From Cytidiella melzeri (lineage: Eukaryota; Basidiomycota; Agaricomycetes; Polyporales; Irpicaceae), in contig JABYQR010000022.1 of the NCBI GenBank assembly GCA_022592445.1, positions 186,001 to 250,000 on the forward strand: 64,000 nt of DNA. Reading direction: 5' to 3'. Positions 11,365-25,222 of this stretch are shown here, one piece after another (position 1 is the first letter of the stretch; each line of letters begins with the position of its first letter). The notes under the pieces were generated by a model, which saw only the letters and a list, made by a program, of their open reading frames with translations, was not told the origin of the DNA and searched no databases. A program made the position numbers and the translations under genes.

Positions 11365-13635
11365 ATGTCAACAAACAATTTACTGCTGACAGCCTCAAAT
11401 ACTGAGCAGACTGCAGCCCCAGCCGAGAAAGAAAAGTTAGCTTCTCACGTCTCTCAGCACACGCGTGTCAACTTATCCATGACATGCAAGGGCGCATGAA
11501 CAGGTGAACGTCGTTCCAGCAGAAGCAGCCGCCTTCAGCTGGGGAAATCGCGGATTGGGTTTCTGGATGGTCGTCGTCGCCAATCTCACCTGCGACTTTC
11601 TTTCAGCATTCGACATGGTATATATACATCCTGAACGCCTGCAAGCGTGCTAGTCCATAACTCGAGATTTCTCAGACAGCCATCTCCACCGCCTTGCCCA
11701 CCGTCGTGCAAGACCTGGGGGGCCAGAATTTCATCTGGGCAGGAAGCGCCTACTCTCTCGCAGGGACCGCCGTCGTCCCACTGTGCGGCAACCTGGTATC
11801 CATCTTTGGCAGGAAATACATCCTTCTCCTCTGCATCGCATTCTTTGCCCTTGGCTCTGCCCTAGCGGGTGCGACGAAGAGCATGAACATGCTCATAGCA
11901 GCACGAGGTGAGCAGTCCGGCGTCGAGCGGTGCGTGACGAGCGTGTACACCAACTTGCGATTTCACTTGTAGCCGTGCAAGGATTTGGATCGGGCGGATG
12001 TCTCGCAGTCACCGAGATCATTTACGCTGACCTCGTTCCATTGCCTCAGCGAGGTATAATACAGGGTATCACTGCCGTGTACGTTAGTTTTTGCATGTCA
12101 ACTGTATGTGTTGGTCTCTGACTACCTGTCGTAGTGTCTGGGCATTTGCTTCGTGAGCCCTTGTTGCGCTCCATAGCTCTCTCAAATCTGATCACACTTC
12201 GCAGCGCCGTAGGACCTTTGGTAGGTGGAGCTTTAGCAAGCAGTGGCGCGTGGAGATGGTTGTTCTATCTGAACCTCCCCATCACTGCTGCTGCTGCCTC
12301 TCTCGAGATGTTCTTTCTCCCCAACAATCCTCCTCAAGCTGCGTTCGCCCAGAAAATTCGCAGGCTTGACTGGCTGTAAGCCTTTGTATCTCACAGCGTG
12401 GATAGATTACCACATTGACGATTCCACAGTGGCGGCAGTATCATCGTAGGCGGGTCTGCATCGCTGACATTAGCTTTGACGTGGGGTGGGCTACGCTTCC
12501 CTTGGGACTCGGCACAGGTTTTGGTTCCTCTCATCATTGGGGTCGCTGCGCTCTGTGTCTTCTTCGTCGTCGAGAATTACTGTGTCACAGAGCCAATAGT
12601 AAGTCTCGTGCTGCCCACACTCGACTCCCGCCCCTAATAACTGCTACAATCACAGGTCCCATGGACTGTGGTGATGAACCGCACGTGCGCTAGCGGGTGA
12701 GAAAATTTCTATGCAGACAGACAATGTTCAAGGCCCATGTTGCTCACTTTCCGAACAAGGTATCTCGGAACTGCTGTGCATGGTATCGTCTCCTTCGCCG
12801 CAATTTGTTCGTGTCCCAGCGTAAATATGAGCAGAAAATCATTCACCTCAGTGTCTCTTAGACTTCCTCCCCGTGTATTTCCAAGCCGTCAAAGGTGCCT
12901 CTCCCGTCCGATCTGGCGTTGACATCCTCGGTATGGCCATGTTCATCACTCCGGCCTCGATGGCATGTGGCATCTCGGTCCAACTCTGTCGAGCCTATCG
13001 TCCGCAGAATTACCTGGGATGGGCCCTTATCATCGCAGGGTTCGGGATTCTGTCAATTCTAGACGTCTCAAGCAGCAAGGCGCAGTATATCTGCTGTCAG
13101 ATTGTTTTGGGCCTCGGACTGGGCGTTGTGTGGATCTCGACGCAGTTTCCGATCTTGGCCCCTCTGCCCTTCTCAAACAACGCGCACGCCTTGGCTTTTT
13201 TCACATTCGTGAGGAGCCTTGCCCAAGTGAGTTCGATCTCACAGTCAGTCATCCTCGCTCGCTGATTGACTTGAACCTGCTCAACTACAGACCTTGGGTG
13301 TCGCCATGGGTGGCGCTGTTCTTCAGAACTCACTGAACCGCAAGCTCCCACCGTCGTTTCTTTCTCGACTTCCTTTCGGAGTCTCCGTCGCGTATTCTGC
13401 CATTCCGTCGATCCAGTCGCTTGAAGAACCAGTGCGGACGCAAGTGCGAATCGCGTTCGCGGACAGTATGAAACTTTTGTGGGAGGTCATGATTGGGATA
13501 TCTGGGCTGGGGTTGGCAACGGTGCTGCTGATGAAGGAAGTGCCGATGCGGACTGACGTCGATGAACAGTGGGGAATAGACAGAGTGACGCGGGAAGATC
13601 ATGGGGATGTCAGTGAAGGTAAAACAAGTGTGTGA
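11365..13635 (+). CDS. MFS multidrug exporter, DHA2 (14-TM) type
   Basis: Begins MSTNNLLLTAS with a polar cytosolic N-terminus. The first membrane segment (GFWMVVVANLTCDFLSAFD) and the family signature follow: TAISTALPTVV, DLGG near WAGSAYSLAGTAV, the loop-2 motif GRKYILL, and motif C region QGFGSGG...AVGPLVGGAL with W-R-W-L-FYLNLP. Later segments include VRSGVDILGMAMFITPA and the final GVAMGGAVLQNSL block. Around eight introns; stop at 13633-13635. Fungal DHA2 proteins export drugs, toxins or secondary metabolites by proton antiport at the plasma membrane. The head-to-head P450 suggests joint oxidation and efflux of one compound class, but this is positional inference only. Confidence 0.88.
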
Positions 13636-13968
13636 AATTAGAGTACAAAGAGAAGGGAATCGGCGGGCTGTCACGGAACACTGTATCCCTACGGTAATCC
13701 GAGTGTTTTTCCAGGGGCCTTTCAAGTTCTGAGAGCTGCTAGCTGTGACAGGGTGCTCATAATAATTTCTACACTCACCCCAACGCGACAAGTTGAACTT
13801 GCGCCTTGGCCAAAAGGGGACGTTCCCGTCCCGATGATCGGTGACGCAATATCTAGATTACCGGGGATTGTACTGAGCGCTTGGGGAGGCCGACCTTCAA
13901 CGTTAAGTCGGTTCAGCTCTCGACGTTCGACCACGACCACCACTACGAGTAACAGAATAGCAGCTACC
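13636..13968. other. Intergenic region
   Basis: Contains the MFS 3' UTR and the promoter of the CNNM-like gene. No coding region recognised. Confidence 0.45.
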
Positions 13969-16222
13969 ATGCGGCTCGTTACTCTTCTTGCGATACTGAG
14001 TCGCGTCTACGCATCACCTTTGTTCAAGGACGAAGGACAAGTTCATGGCACAGCCACAGGCCACGGAAAGCACGGTCTGCCACCTGGGTCCCCAGATTTC
14101 TGGTGGAAGATTTTCATAAGCTCTGCTTTTGTTCTACTTGGTGGCATGTTTGCAGGGTGCGTAAGCCATTTTTCAACATTTCTATATCAATAATCAAAGT
14201 TCTACCTGTCACGGTAGTCTGACCCTTGGACTGATGGGGTTGGACGAATTGCATTTACGTGTACTTTCGACTTCCTCTGAAGATCCCAAAGTACGCAGCA
14301 ACGCTGTCAAAGGTGCGCTTCTAACAGGCGTTACACTGCATTCTCCTAAATCCTGTCTCTAGTTTTGCGCCTGCTGAACAAAGGCCGTCACTGGGTGCTT
14401 GTCGTTCTGCTGCTAGGCAACGTCGTCCGTGTCATTTTCCTTTGCTCACAATGACGTATTTGAACATCTGGCAAGTATAGATTGTGAACGAGAGTTTACC
14501 CATTTTCCTAGATGAAGCTGTGCGTCTTACTGCAGTAAAGGCTCTTTCAACTCTAATAACCCCTGACAGCTGGGTGGTGGTATTGCTGCCATTGCCATTT
14601 CCACGACCATGATTGGTGCGTACGCTGTCATATGGGCACGAAAGAGTATTGCTGACCTGTAACAGTCATTTTTGGGTGTGTCCATATCTACCGTATGCTT
14701 ACTACCGACATTGATCTCTTTCGCATTGTAGAGAGTAAGCCACTGCTGCAATACATGGACGTATCGATGCTAACACTGAGCAGGATAATCCCTCAAGCCG
14801 TCAGTGTTCGTTATGGTCTCTCCATTGGCGCCAAGTGCTCTCCAATTGTTCTTGCACTCATGTACATGCTCGGTGTGTTCAATATCTCGTTCGAATGTGC
14901 GTTCGCTGACCTCTTCAAGCTCCCATCGCCTGGCCTACTGCCAAGCTCCTCGACTGGGCGTTAGGAGCGAACGAGGCTCACACATATAAAAAAGCCGAAC
15001 TGAAGTACGTGTGAACTGTAGTCCGGGTCGCGTGACGCTCAATTCATGTCTAACCCGCGTCCAGGTCGTTCCTTCAATTCCACAGGCAAGGTCAAGAGCC
15101 ACTTCGGGACGATGAAATCAGCATTCTGAACGGCGTGTTGGAACTTAACACGAAAAAAGTTGATGCACTAATGACCCCGATGGAGGTTGTCACAAGCTAT
15201 TTTATAGAGTCTTCAGTTGACTCATTCTCCGTTACCCACACAGGATGTTGTGACAATAAGCTCCGACGCAGTCCTGGATTACGATACCGTAAATAAACTG
15301 TAAGTCATTCTTGATGCCTGGCCTACTGTGCCGCCTCACCACATTCTTGTTCTGTAGCCTACGCAGCGGCTATTCGCGCATACCTGTACACATGCCCGGC
15401 AAACCGAAGGCATTTCTGGGATTGCTGCTTCTCAAAAAGGTGCGGTTTGTGAAGTTTTGTAGTTGTGTTATATACGCGGTCTTGACCACCTGCGCCACAA
15501 TAGCTGTCTGTGTATGATACGAACGAGGCGCTGTCGGTTGCTAATTTCCCGCTGCTCATTCTCCCGGAGGCTGGCCCAAATATCAATTGCTTCCAGGCCC
15601 TTGACTACTTGTAAGGCTGCTGGTGTAAGTATCTTCTATCTCCAGCTGAGATTTTATAGTCAAACAGGGCGAGCGCATCTGCTACTCATTAGTGAAACTC
15701 CTGGCAAAGAAGGTGGTGCCATCGGTATCATCACCCTTGAAGGTGCGCAGATCTACTGATACAAAATCACACTCTTTTTCACGAGTATATAATGACAGAT
15801 ATCATCGAGGAAATCATTGCTGAAGAGATCATCGACGAAACCGACAGATACGAGGATAACCACAGCAAAAGACGCGCTCGTCGCGGTAAGGATGCCTCAG
15901 TCATGCGAGGGTAGGTGTCTCGCCCATTCTCCTTCAACCTTCAAGTATTTAGGATGCTTTTTCTTGCAGTATCATCGAATACCGCAACACCCGATCGAAC
16001 TCTTTGACAGATGGAGAGCGTACGCCTCTGCTCAAAGACCGCGGAGGCATGCCTAGCTCGTATCCAGACTCATACTCCAGCACGACGAAGGCAGGTGCGT
16101 CGCAACGTACTACGCACGAGCCCGCAGCGGACGTTCGTTCCATGAACACTATCGAGGAACATCCAAACGACGGGGGTGTCGCTGCTGGGAATGGCCACGC
16201 TTCTGGTGCAGATGCGAGTTAA
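13969..16222 (+). CDS. CNNM/Mam3-type DUF21 and CBS-domain membrane protein
   Basis: Starts MRLVTLLAILSRVYAS, a probable signal peptide. A DUF21 (CNNM transmembrane) domain follows: SSAFVLLGGMFAG, LTLGLMGLDELHLRVL, LLLGNVIVNESLPIFL (joined across an intron near 14425-14480), IIPQAVSVRYGL. The cytoplasmic part has a linker LNTKKVDALMTPMEDVVTIS, a CBS pair with SGYSRIPVHMPGKP and GAIGIITLEDIIEEII (joined to 15800), then an acidic helix and a long disordered tail with TDGERTPLLKDRG. More than ten short introns. The family covers yeast Mam3 and animal CNNM proteins and influences Mg or Mn handling at the vacuole or plasma membrane. Good family certainty; ion specificity not determinable. Confidence 0.87.
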
Positions 16223-16511
16223 TTGTTTTGGTGAAGCGGATATTGTGAGTGCTAAAGAGCACGTCAGCAAGATCAATATGTTTTAGGATACGTTAAGGGT
16301 TAGGAATAATTGTACGAGCGATACATTTGCCAGTGCTTGAAATGGAAGATGCGTATATATGTCTGAACGAGTGTTTCGAGTGTCGTATTGTATTGTATAG
16401 GGCAATGACCAAGTGGATCAATAACGCGCGAGAAGAGCGAAAGAGGGGTATATGTACGTAGAACTTTAGGGTACCAATAGGAAGAGGAAGAAGAGACGAG
16501 GTAGACCACAT

Positions 16512-18008
16512 TCAGACGTCTTTGGTGTGGTCCTCAAGCCAATCCCACAGTTTCTTTCCAACAGCAGGGTCGAGGGATTCTGTGGGAGGCGTGCCCACTC
16601 GCGCCCAGGGAATCAAAAACTGGAATTGTATCAGAAAAACGGATGACCCCAACATCTCGCATAGCTTACTTTTCCGTTGAGCTCGAGTGCATGAGGGTCT
16701 GTGCCCGCGTATAGTTGAGTCAACGCTCCAAACTCTACGGGGTAACTAAGCGTCAGCTGGTCGAAATGTGATCAGTGAATCGTTTGGAGCAAGAAAGTTG
16801 AGATCGACGACGTACGATGAGCCATCGCTGGAACCCGACCAGATGTCGCTGCAAGTCGGAAACAATGTTGCCTGAAGACGTTGATAGGGAGGAGTGAGAT
16901 AGAAGGAGACGAGAGAGAAAGACGGTAGCTAGGACGTACCTGGGTTGACAGAGATAGCCACGATGCCGCTGTCACCGTATCGACGAGCGACTTCATTGGA
17001 GACTACCGAGTTAGCCAAGATTTTTCAAACAGAGAGCCCAGTGTTAGTATAAAAGACAGGACATCGTGTACACTCCAACGGACGTGTTTACTCCGGCTAT
17101 ACAAGTCGGCTGGGCTGGATTTCCTCCGCTGGGGTGTATCCTCGATCGAGTCCCACTTTATGTTACCGAGGTATATCGCGAAAGACGAGAGGGTGATGAT
17201 TCGAGCTTTTTCTCCTGGTTCGGTCTCAGGCACTGCGAGGAGAGCAGGCATGAGGTGTTCGGTGAGATACCAGTGTCCTGAGAGAGAATAACATATTATG
17301 CATGAGTAGGCATGGGAAGGAAGAGACTGAGGAGAATGTACCAATGACGTTGGTACCGAAAGTCATGTCAAAGCCTTGAGCAGTGAGTTGATCCACCGGA
17401 CAATACATTACTCCGCTGCGTGAACGAAAGTTTCAGCCCTTTAGATACCGTAACAAAGCCAGAGAGACTGACGTGTTGTTGTACAGCACATGTAGCTTTC
17501 TCTCTTTGCTGTGAAAGGTGGATTAGACGAACAATGCAGTTGTAGCTCTTCACATACCGGAGAAACTCCTCTGCGAAGGCCTTGACACTCTTAAGGTCGG
17601 AAAGATCGAGCTGCAAAAAGAGGGCCTCCTTTCCGGTCTGCTTCTTCAGGTCTTCTATGACAGCTAGCGACTTCTCCTTGTTCCTGGTCGCGATGTATAC
17701 CTTCGCGTTCTTGGTAAGAAGCACCTGCAAGACGTGACGGAGTGATTATGAGCAAAAACGATATACAACTGATTCGGAGAAGTAAACATGCATACCCTTA
17801 CTGTCTCCTTGCCGATACCAGCATTTCCTCCTAGTCATACATGCGATTAGTCGAATTCCGCAAAGGTTTTCTTGTGCGCGCGTCTGAAGCACTGCGGCGC
17901 ACCTGTGACTATGATGACTTTGCCAGTCTGGTCCGGAATGTCATTGACACCCCATTTTGGTTTTGGAGGGAATGTCTGCTGCACAGCGGCAGACATTGTG
18001 ATACCCAT
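16512..18008 (-). CDS. Short-chain dehydrogenase/reductase, tandem copy A
   Basis: Classical SDR resembling retinol dehydrogenase / WWOX-type fungal reductases. Start at ATG 18006-18008 ([18 protein letters not shown]). Blocks: [17 protein letters not shown] joined across an intron to [10 protein letters not shown] (cofactor loop TGxxxGIG), [17 protein letters not shown] (DxxD), [20 protein letters not shown] (NNAG equivalent, with T for A), LSSFAIYLG (catalytic Ser region), a YSRSK active-site Tyr/Lys, and the tail [13 protein letters not shown] ending at 16512. Around seven introns. NAD(P)H-dependent oxidoreductase with unknown substrate. Its neighbour downstream on the same strand is a close paralogue with matching intron positions and tail. 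Confidence 0.88.
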
Positions 18009-18486
18009 GATGGTTCAGTCGGACGATGGCGAGGCTAGGTCGACGTCCTGTGAGTAACACAGCAGGATATCCCAGGACAATTGTCAGAGATATTAACCCG
18101 CTTTGCTCTGTTTGCTTTTAAGTCGAACAGAGAGCGTTATCACAAGTGATAGCGATGCCGGAGGCCTTCGGGAAATACGCGTGTCTTTCTCCGTGCGGCG
18201 CAATGAATTTTCGCGCAAAGACATACTAATAAAATATCAGTAAGCAAGCCCCTCATCTCGATCCTCGGGCCTGAAATCAATCTCCGCTGAGGATTACTGA
18301 GCTGTAATGTTAGCTGTAATGATAAAGACTCGGTAAGTTCAATACTAACACTGCTCTCATACCTCTGGGGTGCAATATGATCTCATTGTTGCCCAGGCGA
18401 CATTATGCAGTGGCGAGAAATGGGTACTATACATGTGGCGATAGGGTAAAGACGGAGATCCAGGATGAGCCAAGTTTCAAGTACAG

Positions 18487-19986
18487 TCAGATGTTCTGGG
18501 TGTGGGTCTCCAGCCAACCCCATAGCTTCTTCCCGACGGCGGGATCCAGTGCTGCCTTACAAGGCGTACCAACCCGCGCCCAAGGAGCCAAGAACTAGAA
18601 AAAAGTGAATTAGGGGGAAAACTGGAGAATGGCTTGTGGAAACATACAGCTCCGTTAAGCTCAAGTGCGCGAGGATCTGTGCCCCCGTACAGTTGAGTTA
18701 TAGCTCCAATTGGGGTGGGGTGTAGAATCTTGGACTGGACAAGAGGAAGAAAGTTAGTTGTCTGCATGGTTCAGAAACAGGGAGTTAGGATCATGACGTA
18801 CGATAAGAAACCCAGTCATCCCGACAAGGTATCGTTGTAACTCGGAAGATATGTTGCCTGCCAAATACATAAAAACTAAGCGGATTGCGGAATAAATAGA
18901 TGGCCACGACGCACCTGGATTGAGAGAAATCGCAACGATGCCTTTGTCTCCGTATCTCCGAGCAACTTCGTTCGAAACCACAGCATTTCCCTATATAGTA
19001 CGTACGAGCAATGTTCAATGTTTGTATAACGCGCAGCTGTCGTGAACGAATTGCACGCACTAGTTTACTCTGATTGTACAACTCGGAAGGAGAGCGTTTC
19101 TTCCTTTGAGGCGTATCCTCAAATGTATCCCACTGTATGGGACTGAGAAATGCCCCGAGTGATGATGTTGTGATGATTCGGGCCTTCTGTCCTGGGTGTG
19201 TCTCTGGCACAGCGAGGAGCGCAGGCATAAGGAGTTCGGTGAGATACCAATGTCCTATTGTGAAGACACAATGTAAGAATACTGCCTGAGTAACGTTCAA
19301 ACGGGATTTTGGCAAGGACAAAAACACACCAATGACGTTGACGCCAAACTGCATGTCAAACCCTTGGGCAGTGAGCTCATTGATCGGACATCTCATTACA
19401 CCGCTGTACAACTTTATCAGCTCGCGTTGTATGTACCCTTTGTTATTCTACTTACGCATTATTGAAGAGTACGTGCAGCTCCTTCTCCTTGCTGTCGAAG
19501 GCAAGTGACGTAAAAGTAAGACCGCAGCTGAAGATAATATGCTATGAACATACCGAAGGAACTCTTCTGCGCAAGCCTTAACACTCTTGAGGTCAGAAAG
19601 GTCCAGCGGCAAGAAGATGGCCTCGTTCCCAGTCTGTTTCTTCAGATCTTCTATCGCGGCTAGCGTCTTCTCCTTGTTCCTAGTTGCGATGTATACTTTC
19701 GCGTTCTTTGCTAAAAGTGCCTACTTACCAACCAGGGTCGGCTAAAGACGGACCACAGAGTTTGAATACCTGGAGCGCATGCGTACCTTGACTGTCTCCT
19801 TCCCAATTCCAGTGTTCCCTCCTGCAAATCAGTCGATGACGTTAGGAGATTGTCCTCAGGCACACAAGCACAGGACACACCTGTGACAATGATCACTTTG
19901 TCGGACTGGTCTGGTATATCGTCGACGCCCCATTGAGGTTTACCAGGGAAGAACGTCTCTATGAGAGCAGAAAATGTGGCACCCAT
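18487..19986 (-). CDS. Short-chain dehydrogenase/reductase, tandem copy B
   Basis: Paralogue of the gene at 16512-18008, same strand and same exon pattern. Start at ATG 19984-19986 (MGATFSALIETFFPGKPQ). Cofactor loop VIIVTG joins GNTGIGKETVK across an intron at about 19820-19890. Other matched blocks are the [11 protein letters not shown] equivalent, QGFDMQFGVNVIGHWYLTE, ETHPGQKARIITTSSLGAFLS, a YNQSK catalytic Tyr/Lys, ARRYGDKGIVAISLNPG and the terminal KLWGWLETHTQNI (stop 18487-18489). The pair shows a local tandem duplication. Differences concentrate at the N-terminus and in the substrate-side loops, which fits divergence of substrate rather than loss of function. Substrate unknown. Confidence 0.87.
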
Positions 19987-20538
19987 GACAAACGGGGCGA
20001 GTGACGGCGATGCTTGAGGTTTCACTGAACGGTGGTACTTATATGAATAGTTTGGTAACCATCGCTGACCTAGTTGTTCATGTGAAAGGACACGCGTACA
20101 TCTGGTCTACGGCAAGGCTGCGGTGAGAACTTGCGGTTGGCCAGCCGTGCGAAGGTGTACATTGTATGCCGGATGGAATAAGAAAATCAACGAGACCGCA
20201 GTAGATTCTAGTACATGCGCAGTGCGATGCATGTCCAGCTCTCTCGGCCCTTCAAATTCTGATCGTGAACATTCCTGACCCTGCAAAGTATGTCGTAAGT
20301 TCGATCACTGATAAGCCAGTGCTGACTTGCTCTATGATGAATAGAAGCTGAAGACAGCGGATTGCAGCTGCGGCCATGTGAAAGCTGCCTATCGGGGACC
20401 AATGCTCGCGGTATCCCGGGCCATACGCCCAGTCTATCAAGAATAAACCTGCAAGTTGGATTGCAGTCGCCAATGTTGAATGATACAGATGAGTATGTCC
20501 CTACCTCTAAAGTTGCATAACCGCAATCTAAACTCGCA
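19987..20538. other. Intergenic region
   Basis: Promoter side of SDR copy B and 3' side of the homoserine acetyltransferase gene. Short ORFs only, none recognised. Confidence 0.45.
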
Positions 20539-21983
<1,445 letters not shown>

Positions 21984-22214
21984 GGCGGTCAAATGTAAGG
22001 AACCCTCGGGGAAAAGTTCGCTATTTCAACGCGAGAGAGAGTACAATACGAATTACTGCACTCAGAAATTTAGAGCTTGTGGGTAGAGATCGCAGGCCAT
22101 CCGCGCGAAAACACGCGGGATGTATACGCGTTGTACAGTGTATCAGGTCGAGTGAGAGTTGTCGGTGGGGCAAATCTACAAATCCGAATTCGGCTGAGCT
22201 CAGATTCGCACTTG

Positions 22215-23347
22215 ATGTCGCCATCCATGTTCTCGGAACTGACCACGACGTCGTCCTTAGCTGCGTTCGTTCTCGCAGCTACCTTCTTATACCATCGTTA
22301 TGGCTGCAGTCACAGGCACATTCGTAACGACGAGGAACGGGTGCTCGTTATAGGAGGAAGCAGGTGAGTAGCTGCCGTATATCGCCCAAGGCTGCGTTCT
22401 CATCACCAACACACCCGTAATAGCGGAATTGGACGTGCAATCACACATATCTACTCAAAGCGTGGTGCCAAAGTATGCATCGTGGGTAGACAAGAATATG
22501 CTCTTGAGAAAGCACATGCAGAGTGTGTAGCAGCACGCTCGCCGGGAGCAGAGCATACTGTGATCAGCGTGAGGGCCGACTTCGCTGATGCCAGGGACAT
22601 GGTTCGGGTGCGACAGGTTTTGGAGCAAGGTGTGCACGCATCCCATGTTTCTTCGGTGTCTGACTTTGTTGACGCCGATATCAAGCCTGGGGCGGGGTTG
22701 ACACAGTTGTGGTATCCGCTGGAGTCTCTGCTCTTCGGCCCCTTCTCGAAGTTGCAGAAGTGAACAACAATGAAGATCAGGCTACAGAAGATGGTATTCA
22801 GCGGACGATAGATGTCTCCAATGCAGCGGTACGAGGCAACTATACTGGACCCCTCGTCTCTGCTGTGACATTCGTACGTTTTGTATATATGTCTGCCTTG
22901 CATACGTCCGATCTGCTGACACGCTTTTCGCAGATACCACTGCTCCTAAGAACCTCGGCTTCGCCATCTATACTGCTCATATCAAGCTTAGCTGCCCTCA
23001 TCCCAGCTCCAACTCGGTCTCTATACGGATCAACTAAATCGGCTTCATTGCTCCTGTACCGAGCACTTGCCATTGAGCATCCTCAGATCAAGTTCACTGC
23101 CGCAATCCCAGCCACAGTCGAAGGCAACTTCCGTGCCTCAGCTGTCGATCAGGGGCCTGTGCGCGAGTCTGAGCCCAACAAACATGGTCTCAAGACAGAG
23201 TACGTCGCAAAGAAGTGTGTTCGAGCAGTGGATAACCGTCAGGAAACGGTGCTGCTACCATATTGGTATGGCAAGCTCGGGTATCTGCTCTATATATTTA
23301 TCCCAAGTGCTACTGAATGGTTTGCAAAGAGGAAATATAATGCTTAG
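22215..23347 (+). CDS. SDR resembling 3-ketodihydrosphingosine reductase
   Basis: Starts MSPSMFSELTTTSS with a hydrophobic N-terminal segment (SLAAFVLAATFLYH). The cofactor motif GGSSGIGRAI is joined over an intron at about 22362-22422. Then VVSAGVSALRPLLEVA, ISSLAALIPAPTRSLYGSTKSA with catalytic Ser and YxxxK, and a basic C-terminus (WFAKRKYNA) after a hydrophobic stretch (GYLLYIFIPSA). Membrane anchoring at one or both ends plus this fold resembles Tsc10/KDSR and related ER-associated reductases, but the match is by general layout only, so a generic membrane SDR is equally possible. Three or four introns. Divergent from homoserine O-acetyltransferase. Confidence 0.8.
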
Positions 23348-25080
23348 AACCGCCTTTCTTGCGCATACTTCTTTTTTCTGGGGAAGAGTGTCGCACCACC
23401 AGTAAAGGCTAGCAGGAGGCAATCAACAAAGTCAACTTCACGCCCCGCTTGGCTAGGCAAGTTGTATCCGTTGTGAACGCTTTCACTCTAGGTGAGTAGT
23501 ACGAAGGTTTGAGTTAGGCTTTTGTGACCATATGTTGTTCGCATAAGCTTGCAGTCAAAGCTTGCCGTCAAACAGGATGCAGGGACTCATAGCGTGCCGG
23601 CCCATTGCCGATATAAAGTGCTCTGGGTGTTGCGGGCGCTGTCTACTAATCAAGTTGTTGTTCGCGTCGTAGTCTGCAGAGAAGGTGAACTGACTCTGAG
23701 ACAGTATAGACGAAGTGTGCCTGGAAGGCGTTTGATGTCGGTGAGGGCTGTTCCAAGAATCAATGTTATCCAGTCGATGCCCGAGCCAGGGTATGTTTGG
23801 TCGTTTCTTAAGCCAGAGTTCGCTGATATAGTTGCCAGATCCGTTCGCATTCTGGAGAGTCACATTCGATCAGAATCCGTGTAATGGACTCCTTTCGGTG
23901 GCAGATCGTATACAGGGCGCGCAGCTCGAAGCCTGTATGCTCAGTATGTCTCACAGGAAATCCGATATCTAAGTCCGTCTGATGTCTTTATGCCTTAGCG
24001 CTTTCCATACGGTCGCATGAGTATCAAGCGTCCACTCAAGTGACCATGGACGCATCGGAAGACACAGCCCATTGACTTCAATCCGAGATCAGTGTGGTTT
24101 CGCTTTGCAAAAACCTGTGTATGCTAATGACTGCGAGAGGGCCGCAAATTGGGCCCCTGTGATGTTGTAGTGAATCCAGTCAGCCGGTATGCAAAGGTCG
24201 ACTTCGTCTCGCACGGCTTTTTGGGCGCCTCGTCCTACCAGGACGTCGGCACCCTCGTTGCCTTCATCTCCAGAGTGTCCTATTACTCACGGCTGATCGT
24301 GGTCATGGGTAATATGCAGTGCTGTGGCACAAATCTGCATCGTGAACAATTATCCAGCCTTTGTCTGCAAGTGTATGGCAAGTCCTTCAATACCATATTT
24401 CGAGTTGCTAATCATGTGACATGTGGCTAAGTGCGCAGGCTATCGAATGGCGTCAAGGTCACCCGCTTGGTTGGCTTGGATGGCTCCCGGCCCTCGGAAG
24501 GAAGGTTACAGTACGTGGGTCGTCCGGTCAGCCGGTGGGGTTGAAACAATGATTTGACGTTTTGATAAATGTAGGAGGGCCTGTACAGCGGAGAAACATT
24601 TGATACATGAATGATCTAGGAAAGCCTGTGCAGTAGAGAAACATATCGCCGGGTTCAGCAATATTGTGGGCGCTGGGGAATGTACATGGCAGGTGTGGCA
24701 TGCTCAAGTTGCCTTTTGTGGTATGTGCCCAGGACTTGCGACGTGTTTATGATATAGTGCCTCTCACAATCTCATCTCATGTATCGTGAGAAGGCATTTC
24801 CCGGCCACACAGCTCAAAATATAAATGGGAGTTTGGCTCCAACAAGATATAAGCTATGAAGGCATTTCTCGTGTTTCATTCGGAAATCGCACGTTTTCAC
24901 GGTTACAGCGTGTGAAACGAGGGATAGTTTCACCTTCGCGAAACAAAACCTTCGTCCTCACCACCGGGCGGCAACTCTGATGGAAGTCCAAATAAGGAAG
25001 TCGAGGGGCTGAGCACTTTTGGCAGAAGAAAGCCTTTGCAAGCTCATTGTGCAGCTTGTAGCCCTCAATATGATTAATCA

Positions 25081-25222
25081 AGGGCCTGATTGTAGTTGGC
25101 TACAAAATAATCCCCTACCAAATAAAATAACTCAGCCTTATTTTGACAGCAATCATCTGTTATTGGCGGGGGATTATTTTGTAGTTGACTCAGGCTACAA
25201 ACTGCCATGCCGATCAGGCCCT
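25081..25222. mobile_element. MITE-like inverted-repeat element, 142 bp
   Basis: Both ends carry AGGGCCTGAT / ATCAGGCCCT as perfect 10 bp terminal inverted repeats. Further in, CTACAAAATAATCCCC (about 25100) and GGGGATTATTTTGTAG (about 25168) form a 16 bp second inverted pair. There is no coding capacity. This layout fits a non-autonomous DNA transposon. Flanks ATTAATCA and AAGCTTTG give no obvious target duplication, so the superfamily cannot be set. Confidence 0.7.

Noticed and set aside
11365..16222. Secondary-metabolite gene cluster.
   Set aside because: No backbone synthase or cluster regulator; CNNM protein and methionine gene nearby argue for mixed content.
24149..24430. 93-codon plus-strand ORF in the gene-poor region.
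   Set aside because: No domain, no neighbour exons with matching frame, and no conserved-looking pattern.
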